Shown: piece by piece, positions 34,152-44,693 of the stretch | How positions within the stretch are numbered: position 1 is the stretch's first letter | Layout: each line of letters starts with the position of its first letter | Notes under the pieces: model-generated | The model's database searches: none | Told to the model about the DNA's origin: nothing | What the model saw: the letters and a program-made list of their open reading frames with translations, nothing else | Source: Edaphochlamys debaryana | Taxonomy: Eukaryota > Chlorophyta > Chlorophyceae > Chlamydomonadales | Reading direction: 5' to 3' | DNA: 64,000 nucleotides | Assembly (NCBI GenBank): GCA_016858145.1 | Contig: JAEHOE010000001.1 | Location: 1,612,001 to 1,676,000 of the forward strand | Position numbers and translations under genes: made by a program

Positions 34152-36329
34152 TCACGCCGCCACCGCCTGCGCCGCCGCCCGCGCCTTCTCCCCCACCGCC
34201 CGCCTGGCCGCCCCCACCGCCTCCTCCGCCCGCTTGGCCGCCTCCGCAGCGAAGCGCTTCACCGCGGCCCGGTCCCCCTCAAAGAACATGGGCACCGCTC
34301 GCACTTGCCAGATGGACAGGCGGCTGAACTGGTCGGCCGTGGGCCGGGGGTAGGGGGCGGGGGAGGTGGGGGAGGAGGCGGGGGCTGGAGAGGCGGCGGG
34401 GGGCTCCTGGGCAAGGCCCGGTTGCGGGGCTGCCGGGGCTGGGGTGGGGGCGGGCGGCGGTGCCTCGGCCGCTTGGAGCTCGGCCTGGGGGGTGGTGAGA
34501 GAGGAGGGGGGCAGGCACGGGTGGTGGGAGGCTTCAAACGGAGGAAGGGCGTTGGCTGACGGCGTGGAATGCCTGAAATGCTGAAACGGCATGGGGGAGC
34601 CCGTGCCCCGGCCGCACGCACCTTGAGCCTCAGCAGCTCCGCCACAGCGGCCTTGACCAGGGGGTCCGAGTTGGTGCGGCCCTCGCCCTCCTGCGTAGAC
34701 CGGAGTGAACAAGAGCCTCCACTCAGCCACAGTCTCAAAGCACGCATCGGCATGGGCACCGGTCCATTACATTCCCATCCCCTTCTTCCTCCCCCCGGTG
34801 TTGCGCCCAACTGCCACCACCCGGGGGCTTCCCTCGCACCTTGAGCTTCCGTACCCCCGCCGACGCCTCCTCCACCGCCCGCCTCAGATGCGCACACGCC
34901 TCCGTGTCCACCGGCCCACCGCCACCGCCGCATCGAGGCGACGGCCCGGCCGCCTCCCCCCCCTCCATCGCTGCCGCTGGCTCCTGCGGCCGCCCTTCCT
35001 CCTGCGCCTTCGCGTCCCCGCTGGCACCGGCCGCACGGCTCAGGTCGAACTCCTCCTCCTCCTCCTCAGTGGGCGGCAGGATGGAGAAGGGCAGCACGTC
35101 CGGCGCCCGCTCGCCGTAGCCCACCGCCCGCAGGCCCATCTCCGCCGCGGTGCTCAGCAGAAGCGCCTCCACCTGCGGCGGTCATCAGTCAAGATATAAG
35201 CCGCATCCGGGCTCGGAGCAATCAGGACGCGGTGCGGCGCGGAGCCTTAGGGCGTAGCACTTCCAGGACGCGGCCTGAGCACACCTAGCTCATGGTGGAC
35301 ACACCATGGCCCCATGACGAACCCGTGCCGCCTCCCACCCCCACCCCCGGCCCCACCGCCTCCGTGTCCTCCCGGCGCAGCGGAGAGAGGTCCACTACCA
35401 CTCGGTCCCCCGCCCCGCTGCCGCTGCCGCCGCTGGCGCCGGGGGTGGTGGCGGTGGCCTGCTCGATCACCACGCACACCGCTCCGCGCGCGTCGCACCA
35501 CTGCGGGGTTAGGGGCGTGCAGCAGTGGCGTGTCGGAGCATGGTCAAGGGCGGCGGTGAGGCGCTGAGGGGCTGCAGCCGGAGGCCGGGAGCTAACACCC
35601 CAGTAACGGTAAGCCGCTGGCTTCCCTCACCATCTTCTTCCTTCCTGTATCTCTGTCCCTCCCCCTCTCAGCTGTCTCTGTCCCCCCCCCCCCCACGGCC
35701 CCTTCACCCCGACCCCCTCGCTTCTCCCCCCCCACAAGCACACCTGGCGGAAGATGTTGGCCAGGGGGCTGCCCTTGCGCTCCTTGCGGTAGGCCGTGCC
35801 GCGGACCGTGAGGTAACCCTGCGCAGCCCGCAGTGCACCCCTCAGCAGGCCCAAGAGGCTTAGCCCCACGCCCTACCCTCCGGGGCGCTTGGGCCCCCTG
35901 TGTGTTCGGGCCACGCGTGCCAGCGCGGATTTCGGTTTTCGTCAAGGCTTGTAACCGCCAACCCAGCAGATGAACCGCACTCCCCGGGCGTCAAACGCCA
36001 CCGTGGGACCTGCGCCCTTCCCTTCAGTCACCCTGCTCCGACCCGGGTACGACCCGCCGCACCCTCTGCTTAGCCAGCAGGTACAGCTCCCTCTCCTCAG
36101 CGTTGAGGCGGTGCGGGATGTTGCGGGAGCCCGTGCCGCGGACCTTGGCGGGGCCGCCCCGCGAGATGGACTCCACGTCGTCAAGGGAGGGCCGCCAGAC
36201 CTTGGGGGCGGCCATGCACCGGATTGACACGGCGACATGGCGGGGGGCCACGGACCGGGGCGCCCTGACAGCGCGCGGTACTAGCCTTTGCATGAGATGA
36301 GGGGACCTAGTTTGCAGTCCGCGGTACAT
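34152..36329 (-). CDS. Conserved green-lineage protein of unknown function, probably organellar
   Basis: Exons 36329-36063, 35818-35744, 35500-35357, 35172-34840, 34690-34622 and 34484-34152 join in phase to 1,221 nt (406 aa). The first 45 residues are rich in Arg, Ala and Val with no acidic residue (MQRLVPRAVRAPRSVAPRHV), typical of a plastid or mitochondrial transit peptide. The conserved part follows: DDVESISRGGPAKVRGTGSR, NIPHRLNAEERELYLLAKQR, GYLTVRGTAYRKERKGSPLA, WCDARGAVCVVIEQ and RVVVDLSPLR. These blocks recall an uncharacterised plant protein family; I cannot name it or state a function. The C-terminal half adds acidic and Ala/Pro-rich segments and ends in an Ala/Arg helix (AVKRFAAEAAKRAEEAV). 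ATGs at 36329 and 36293 are both in frame; I took the first. Confidence 0.8.
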
Positions 36330-36769
36330 GTTTTGCTGGGTTGAGGGCAAGGCAGGTGCCGATGGCAGTGGAAACTGCGTGTGGTCGCTTTGAGCCCTGG
36401 GTGGTGGAGCAGGGTTGCTACAGCGAGCGCTGCTGACCTGTGTATATGGAGTACCGTCTGATTAGGTACAAAGCTCATCGGGGCGCGGCACTAGTTTACA
36501 TGACACGCGAGCCACACCCCTGGCGAGCCACAAGTGGCTCGTGCAGAACATAGACCGCTGTCCCAGTTTCGAGTCGCGAACTCTGTAGCTCTACTTACTT
36601 TGTACAGACGTGCTGCTCGCGCACTCAGCGCAGCTCCGTTGCGAGAATTGCTTCCGGCTCGGCATTCCGAACTCAACTCCAGAAGACACAGCGATAGCCT
36701 CGCCTTCAACTCTGGGGCTCTTGAAACCTTGTGCGATACGTGGGAGGCTCGCACGCGGGCGCACGGCCG
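36330..36769. other. Divergent promoter region
   Basis: The 440 bases lie between the start codons of the minus-strand organellar gene and the plus-strand FAD enzyme gene. A TATATGG word near 36443 is the only TATA-like sequence noticed; it could serve either direction. No other gene seen. Confidence 0.4.
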
Positions 36770-39700
36770 ATGGGCGCAGCATGGAGCTGGCGCTCCGCCC
36801 CTGCACCTGAGCCCCCCAAGAAGCGCGTCCTGGTGGTCGGAGCGGGAGCTGCAGGTCAGCGAGCAACGGGGCTGCCGTCCGCGGTTTGGAGAAGGGGGGG
36901 GCCCTGGCTTGGTATCGTGGCCTGCGTGGCGACCTTTCAGCTTCCGTCTTCTCCTCCCCCTGCCGTTCCTGTCTATCCCCCGCGGGCTCCGAGGCCATAC
37001 CCAGCTGAACAACCTCAATCCCCTGTGCCCCAGGCATCTCGTGTGCCTGGTCTCTGTCCCGCTACCCCGAGCGCTATGAGGTGGAGGTGTGGGAGGCGCT
37101 GCCGGTCCCCGGCGGAGTGGCCTCATCCTGTACCGTCAGAGACGGTGGGTCCACGCACACTACGGCAGTATCAGCGCACTGTCGCCACAGCTACAAGGCC
37201 GACACAAGCACCGCGTGCAAGGAGCCCATGGGGAGCTCCGCCGTGAGGGCCGCATAGCTAGCAGACGGCCACCTCCCACCTCCCAGCTGTAGACCGCTAC
37301 CTCCCACCTCCCGCCCCGCCTCCCTTCCCCATGCCCAACCCCTCGCAGGCCAGCAGGTGATCAACGACCAAGTGCAGGGCGGAGCGCCCTCCTACCGCCA
37401 CAACCTGCGGCTGCTGGAGATGTTTGGCTTCAAGCCCACGCCCGTGCACATGCGGTGCGGGGGGAAGGGGGGCAGGGAGGGGGTGGTCAGGAGGGGGCCC
37501 TTTTGGGGGCCCCGGGCAAGAGCTGCTTGCAGTCCAGGCGGAGGCCGGGGCGGGAGGGCTTGTGGAGGAGGGCGGAGCTTGCGGAGCTGAGCCTTTCCGC
37601 GTGTCGTTGCTTGCCCCGCAGGATTGCGTTCGGAGTGGGCGAGAACCAGTGGACCAACCACAGGTGAGGCGTCCCGGGCTGTAAGGTCTTGCCCCCAACC
37701 TTGTCGGCCCACGCCCTCCCCGCTCCTCTTTGGTACCTCGCCCGCCCCCACCACACGCCCCGTGCCCCGCTCCTACCCCCTCCTCCGCTCCGCAGCCCCT
37801 CCTCCCTCACCTCGCGGCTGCAGCCCGAGATCGCCCGCTTCGGCCGCGTGCTCAAATGGGTGGCGAGGCTGGAGCCCCTGTTCGTGTTCGTACCCATCGA
37901 CACGGTGATCATAAGGGCGCGGAAACAGCACAGTGCTGGGGCTGGGGCTGGGGCGTGCTGGGGGTTAGGGAGGCTGCTGCTCTTGGGCTCCTCTGTAGCC
38001 AGCAATGGGCCCGGCAGAGGCGTTCGGAGCTTACCGGGCGTGCAGTCAGAGTGATAACCATGCGCCATGCCCCCCCGCCTCCCCCGCCCCCAGCTGCTGC
38101 GGCTGCTGCGCTTCACGGACGACTTCCGCTACCGCATGGTGTTCCCCCTGGTGGCGCTGTTCTTCGGTAGGAGGGCCTGGGAGGGCGCCAGATTCGCTAA
38201 CGCGGCGTGAGGCTCGAGGGTACGAACGGGTAATGAGCGCGGCCTGGCTTGTGGCGCTGCCCGCCCTCCGCCTACCCCCGCTGGACAGATCACCACCAGC
38301 TCATCCCTGCCCTGCCCCCATCGGCTCGCCCCCAGGCACCGGCAACCAGACGCCCCGAGTGTCTGCCGCCGTCATCGCCCGCGTCTTCCTGGACCCCCAG
38401 CTGCGACTGTTCGACTACTGCCCGCAGCGCCTGCTCAACAGGTGCGCAGGCGGCAACAGGGAAGGGACGCATGCGCCGTGCTGGTGCTGGCAGCAGTACA
38501 TGTACGGTACCCGGCCGAAGCAGTCTGCTCCGCGACGGCGCGAAGGGCCCCCTGTGGTGCATGGCACGGACTGGCCCCGAGTGTGTCTCGCCAACTGCTT
38601 GCCTGCGCCCCTCCTCCCCCCGCAGTGTGCCCGAGATGTTTGCGTTCCCGGTGCTGGAGGAGGTGTGGGGCACCATCGCGCGCAAGAGCAACTTCAAGCT
38701 CTGCTGCAGCAGGCAATCGCATGGGGCTCAGCGCGATCCCCATCCACGACTCCTGGGGCACGGGGCCACACGCTCTGCTCACAGCACCCGGCCACCAGTC
38801 CATCACTCCGCATTGCGCCCCCAACCTGCCACTCCTCACTGTGCAATCTACCCATCACCCCAGGCCGCTCGCCAAGCTGCACCGCCACTCGGACGGCACC
38901 GCCACTGCCACCGACGCAGCGGGCGCCTCCGCCACGTTCGACGAGGTGGTGTTTGCCTGCGACGCGGAGACGGTGCTAAAGACCATGGACAACCCCACCT
39001 GGTGAGCCCCCGGGATGCAGAGCCTCACACGCGCCGCCACAAGCAAAGCAACAGCCCTGAGTCTCCGGGCGCCTTCGCAACTTTGCCTTGCTCTGTCCCC
39101 TTGACGAACGGGACCAACTGTGCCCGGTGCACATCTCATGCGCCTCATTCGCCCCGCATGCACCTCTCACGCATGCAGGCTGGAGCGGAAGCTGCTGGGC
39201 AACGTGCGGTACTACACGGACTTCTGCATCACGCACGACGACCACGACTACATGGCACGCATGTACGACATCCGGCCCGAGCAGCGCGACAACTACTTTG
39301 TGCGCACCTACCCGGGCGAGCACAAGAACAAGATCGAGATGAGCTTCAACCTGTGCACCTACCAGCCCCACCTGAAGGTGAGGCGCCTTGTGAGGTATTG
39401 CTGCTGACAGTCGGCGGAGACGGCACGGAGGTGGAGTGATGGGCACTCAGAAGGCTCAGCTCACGACGCTTGACCCCAAACCCCACCCCAACTGCGTCCC
39501 GCAGGAGTCCAGCGACACAGAGATCTACCAGACGTACTACCTGGACGCGGGTGCGTCCCGTACTGTACGGCTCATGGTCGCACGCCGTACCATGCATGCC
39601 GATCTGCACCCTGCCATGGGCTGGAGTCTTACAGTTTATGCGCGCTCTTGCTTTCCGGCTCCTTGCACCGATGTTGTGCGCCCCGCAGGCCTCAAGGAGC

Positions 39701-40365
39701 TGTGGAGCGACAACGAGGTGGCCCCGGACCGTGTGCTGACTCAGCGCTGGATGCGTCAGTTCTCGCACTCGTGGACGCACTTCGCCTGCTGGGTGCCATG
39801 GGTGAGCAGCCCGAGGGGCCGACAGGGTCGGGATGTGCAGGGCTGAGCAGCGCAGGTCTGTGCCGGCCTCTAGGCAGCCCTCCACGGCGCACAACGCCCA
39901 CGGTAAGCTTGCCTCGGGCCCTGCTCACACACCCTCACCCCTCCCCACCAGGTCCGCTTCATCCAGGGAACCAAGCACACCTACTACTGCGGCTCCTACA
40001 CCCTGGTCAACACACAGGTGAGCACCAGCCCGGGAGCAGGCATCTGCTTGTTCTGATATCCTTCTTTCAGGCCTGACGGCTTTTTAGCGCTCGGTGTGTG
40101 CTTAGGCTGCCCTCCTCCTCGCTCCTGATCCCGCTCACCCCCGCCCCCTCGACCGCAGGAGATCGCTGTGATCAGCGGTCTGGCGGCGGCCGAGCGCCTG
40201 GGCGCCGACTACCCCTTCCCCGAGGACCCGCTGGCGGTACGGCAGTACGACTCGTACCTCTCCGTCGTACACGGCGTGCGGCGGAGGCGGCCGGCCAAGG
40301 TGCCCCTGTCTGCGCAGTACGCGCCGCACGGCAGGCAGGATGCGGGAGTGGTGTGCCCAGACTGA
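36770..40365 (+). CDS. FAD-dependent amine-oxidase-like oxidoreductase, 495 aa
   Basis: Fourteen exons (36770-36854, 37034-37144, 37349-37454, 37622-37663, 37796-37904, 38094-38166, 38336-38441, 38626-38712, 38864-39001, 39179-39377, 39505-39550, 39689-39801, 39952-40017, 40159-40365) join in phase to 1,488 nt. The protein opens with a dinucleotide-binding fold (KKRVLVVGAGAAG, about residues 17-29), followed by the acidic ribose-binding position and the GG turn of the amine oxidase superfamily (EVEVWEALPVPGGVASS). Further blocks are GVGENQWTNHS, FDEVVFACDAETVLKTM (the VVxAC FAD contact) and a C-terminal GTKHTYYCGSYTL followed by GLAAAERLGADYPF, which usually closes the FAD site. This is the NAD(P)/FAD-dependent oxidoreductase type found in algae, fungi and bacteria; the substrate is unknown. 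The intron after 38712 has a GC donor. No signal peptide is evident. Confidence 0.85.
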
Positions 40366-41694
40366 AGGCGCTCGCAAGCCACAAGCACCCGTGGACCTGG
40401 CAGGGCCCGGCTTCCGCTGCTGCCGCCGCCGCGGGTGAAGGGCGGTCACATGTCGTCGAAGCGGATGGAGGCGGAGGTGCGAAGAAGCGCGTTGTTGTGA
40501 ACCGGTTGGCGGGGCTGAGTGGAGTACAGCTTGGTGGATGCCGTGGTAGGGGCGCTGGCGCGGTTGCGCGCGCGTGGTGGCGGGAGGTGGCCTGCTGGGG
40601 GCTGCGTGGCAGACTGTGGCCCGGCCGCTAGGGCTGCACTTCGCTGGCGAGGTGGAGCGGATGTGTCCATGCTCCTCGTACTAGTAGATATCGGCAAAGG
40701 CAGAAGAGCAGTGCCAGGAGCTCGGGCTCGGGTTGTGGAGCCGTCGAGCTGGTTCGGAGGAGGTTGCTGTGGTGTGCTCAGATCGTTGTGGTGTCCAGAG
40801 GGTCGGGTCGGTGTATGGAGCGTTTCCTTGTTGACTACAAACATACCGCACATGTCATGTGCCTGGCCTACCACATACAACTGCCGCGGCTCCATGAATT
40901 GCCGTGCTCATTCATGGGCAAGCCGCCCACCTCGATCATAATCCAGTAGAATGCTGGGCCCGGTTGTCCCCCTGTGCCCAAACAGCAGTCCTCACAGCCG
41001 TGTCTTCACAGCAGCGCCCGGAGCGCTTCACCCCGTTTCCCACGTCGCAGCCGTGGAACGGACAGGTCCCACCTTCACCCCGCAGTCCCACCTCCACCCC
41101 GCAGTGGTGGTTCAACCCCAATCTCACCCCCCTGGTGAGCACCTCGGATTCATTCCATCCCAACAAGGGTGTCTGTCCTCCTCAGGACAGGGAAAAGGGC
41201 CGAGCCCAAACCCCGCGAGGCCGGGCAGCACTGGGGCCGCACAATCAAGCACTACGCCCCACAGCGCACGGACTGAACCCACGCCGCCATAAGTTAGGGG
41301 CCTTCGCAACCCCGCAATGCCGGACTTCGCCGGTTGGGTTCGGCGCACACATGCACCCTCCAGAAGATAGACACCCACCCACCATCATCGCTATCCCGCT
41401 TGACCATCGTGACTGGTCCGGGCGCCTCGCAAGGCTAGCGCCCGGACCAGGCAAGGCGGCACTAGCCGCGAGCGCTGGGACCAGCGGGACAGAGACTAGC
41501 TGGGCACCTGGCACGGTTAACAAAAGTAGAGTTTGAGGCTAGCAGCGGAGCAGGTAGAGTGCCTGGTCTAGACTGGGCCGATACTGGTCTGGTCGATCAC
41601 AGCCCCAAAATGTGCCCGCGCCCTCCCATCCACCCCTCCGCAACATCACGCCCGAGCCGCATCCCCACCCCCGCAACCACGCCCCGCCACCCGC
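40366..41694. other. Intergenic region between convergent genes, mostly repeat
   Basis: The first 800 bases hold no recognisable gene; 41161-41604 is a dispersed repeat copy (listed separately). Confidence 0.5.
41161..41604 (-). repeat. Dispersed repeat copy 2, with 13-bp hairpin
   Basis: Read on the minus strand, this matches 1462-1707. It begins with the same outer block (GGCTGTGATCGACCAGACCA at 41604) and ends with the same AAGGGTGTCTGTCCTCCTCA-type block at 41161. Between them it carries about 215 bases that copy 1 lacks. That extra part contains a perfect 13-bp inverted repeat, CTGGTCCGGGCGC at 41413-41425 and its complement at 41438-41450, around a 12-base loop. No coding capacity is seen; it is probably a non-autonomous element. 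Confidence 0.72.
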
Positions 41695-43199
41695 TCACTT
41701 CTTCTTCGCCCCGCCCTTCCCGCCCGCCCCCGCCCCCGCGAACCCCACCCCCGTCTGCGGCAGCGCCGCCTCCCCCAGGGACACCTCCAGCTTGTCGGCA
41801 ATGGTGGACAGCCACGCCTGGTCGAGGCGGCTGAAGCCGCGGATGGTGTCGGTCCCCGCCACGAGCACGCCGTCGCTTCCCACCGGCTGCACCATGACTC
41901 CCTGCGGAGCGGGGGAGAGACGGCAGGGGTTATTATAGACAACGGGGCGTAGTGCCGCGGTGTGATGGCATCGCATTTCGTTGGCCGAGACGGCAGGGGG
42001 CGAGGCAGGCGGGGTCAGGTGGGGCGACGAGGCTGCCGTCACGCCCAGACCTCCACCCCGCGCTCAGGCCAGCGTGAGAGCGGAGTTAGAATCGAAGGGG
42101 CGGTGGAGATGGCCGCGGCCAGCCTCTCTCTTAACACCCGGGAAACCGCCACGTGTGGGCTTTGGCGGGGTACCGTCATAACGTCTTGACCTCTGCGCCT
42201 CTATGCACAGGCCCATCCCATCCCTACCCCGCCACCCCCAAGGCCCCACGCGCCTGCGTGTTCTCCGGCAGGAAGGCCGTGAACTCGGGCCGCCCCGGGT
42301 AGAGCACCAGGTTGGCTAGGTAGTTGCCCTGCCCATCCCGCATGGCCTGCGTGCAGGTGGGTACAAGGGGGTTTGGGCACCATAGAGGGTGGGTGCAAGG
42401 ATTGCAGCTGGGCGCCAAAGCCCCTAGTACCCGCGAGGCTGGGCCCCACGCTGAAGATTACATGGCACGCGGCGGCGTGCCCAACCAGCGCTGTCCAGCA
42501 CTAGAACACGACGGCAAGGGCAAGCCAGTCTACCGTTTGGCAGCTGTTGGCTCCCCGGTGCGTGCCACCTGCCTGGACCCCCCCGGTCCCCACCCCCTTC
42601 CTTGCCTGCGTGCAGATCTCCCCGGGGCCCGCCTCGCCGGGCTTGAGCCCTTTGCGGATAGCCCCGTAGTGAAACAGGTTGCGGCCCTTGTAAATGAGCA
42701 CCAACGACTTGCACCGTGTCGTCCTGAACATGGCATCCCGCGCCCACCCAAACTCCCGCAGCAGCGCAGCGTTGGGCTTGAGCCCCACATCGGTGTAGTC
42801 CACCGAGGGGCCATCGAGGTCCACCGCCGCTATCTCGCGTGGCTTGAGCGCGAGCCACTGGAGCCCGGTGAGCAGCAACACCGCGGACAGCACGATGCCC
42901 AGCACGTCCGCGCGACTTTGGCTGCTGCTGGCGTCCACCACCGGCGCAATTCCAGATAGCGAGCGGTTGAGCAGCAGGGACGCGACGCCCAGGCCTCCTG
43001 CCCACAGCGGCAGCGCTCGGAAGAAGCCCGCATTCTGTGCCACAAAGTCGAAGGACTGATCAGGTACTGGTGCCGCAGCTGCCTTCTTCTCTGCAGCTGC
43101 TCGCGGTAACGTGCGTGGTTTAGCCGAGACCGGCGCTAGAAATGGTCGCCGCCTGAGTAGAATTCCACCGCGGGCTTGCGTGGTCACCGAGAGTGCCAT
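41695..43199 (-). CDS. CCB4: Cofactor assembly of complex C subunit B, CCB4 type
   Basis: Exons 43199-42606, 42346-42254 and 41901-41695 join in phase to 894 nt (297 aa). Residues 1-40 are a plastid transit peptide rich in Arg, Ala and Pro. The body has two membrane segments (ALPLWAGGLGVASLLLNR, about 63-80, and VLGIVLSAVLLLTGLQWLAL) bracketing the diagnostic SGIAPVVDASSSQSRADVL. CCB4 works with CCB1-3 in the thylakoid membrane to attach the covalent heme ci to cytochrome b6. The last exon ends in a Gly/Lys tail (GGKGGAKKK). Both introns appear to use GC donors (CAG then GCAAGG, and CAG then GCGCGT); with them the protein reads through smoothly (GEICTQ-AMRDGQGNYL and FLPENTQ-GVMVQPVG). CCB2 shares the same domain, but the SSSQSRADVL block fits CCB4 better. 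Confidence 0.85.
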
Positions 43200-44693
43200 C
43201 GCGGCGAGTGAGCGAGGATAGCGGAAGTGGGGCAGAGTGGTGTGCTGGGGGCGATGTGGGTTCAGAGACGTGCATGAGGGGGGACAGCGGTGAGCCACGC
43301 CCTGCAACGCGCCCAGCCCTGGCCAGCCGCGCCCACCCCTGACCACCACAGCCGACCATATCCACGACGGAAGGGCGGCAGGTTGGAAACAGCGAATAAC
43401 GGGGGCAGAAGGGAAGGCTGGCGGCGAGTGACGGTCAGCTAGGGCTCATGCAAGGTCATACGGCCAGCATACGGCCAGGTCCACGCCAGAACTCTGCTCG
43501 ATCTCAAAGCTTGATATTACACATTGCACGGTTGCCTGCAGAGGGTGCCGTCGATGCCTCTGCCAGATCCACATGCGCCGTGTCCCCTCACGGCCTCGCC
43601 TCAAGCCATATGCACGGGTCCGAACCCTGCGGTCTCCATCCCTCTAGTCCCTCGTCTAGCCCTCGCGCTCAGTCATCACCAGCTCGCCCTACAAAGCCAG
43701 TCAGCCTCAAGCCCTCAGCATAAGCGCCCAACACAACCTCGACACCGGAGATCACAATCGTTCAAGAGCCGTTCCTGGACACGTCCGCCCACCGACCCCT
43801 GATGCGTGATTCCCTCACTATCCTCGGCCTTGCCAGTTGCGGCATGGCGCTAACCTGCTTTCCGCAGGCATACCATCTCGCCGCATCAGCACGCGAGCCT
43901 GTCACACCTCTCCATAGCTCCCGGCTGCGCTCTCCAGCAGCTCCAGCCCCCCCTGGCCGCTGCGCCATGCAACGTCCTCCCAAGCACGGCATGGTCTCTC
44001 TTGGGCCACGACAGGCCCCGCCGTCAAGTCCTGAGCTCCACCCACTGCTTCGGCACGTGTGCCGCCTCTCTAACTTCCCTTGGCTGCCGCAGCCGCTCAG
44101 GCACTCACCACCCCCGGGTATGCTACTTTACCACAGACGAGAGTCATACGACGAGAAGGAACACCTAAGCTGGCAAACAAGGCCATACCACAGCCGAGTC
44201 ACACACACACACGCTGCCCACCCTACGCATCCTAAACACACACACGCTGCAAGTTAGTGCAGACTTCAAGGACTGCGTTAGATGGTCCTTGGTGACAGTA
44301 TTACTCTCCTCGAGCATAGAAAGCCCGTCGTTTCTCAGACCTGCAAACCTGCCTTCCCGCAGGCGCGCACCATGCTGAAAGCCTCGCATCTCTAGAGCAC
44401 ACAGCGCGCACCCTCAGCCTCAAACCGCAACTCAGCACCTTGGGTCCCGCACAGCCGCCGCCATGACCTCACCCAGGGCTTCCCACTTTCCCCCCGCGCC
44501 TCCTGCCACCTGTCGTCCGGCACGGCTTGGGGCCCCCACTCCCCGCCCCCGTACAGCTACAGTCCCGTGCACACGTCACCGACAGCCCCACCCAATAACC
44601 CGCGCACGCGAGGGCGGCACGCTATGCTCTCCCTCTCTCAGTCGATACCATCCGTCGATGCTCCAAAGGCTCTGCTCGGCCTCGCAACAGAGC
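43200..44693. other. Intergenic region
   Basis: Holds the 5' flank of CCB4 and the 3' flank of the IQM-like gene. Short ACAC runs occur at about 44198-44250. No exon chain or known domain is seen. Confidence 0.5.

Noticed and set aside
40446..40941. Overlapping open frames past the FAD enzyme stop
   Set aside because: No domain, no splice partners, and low-complexity; treated as 3' flank.
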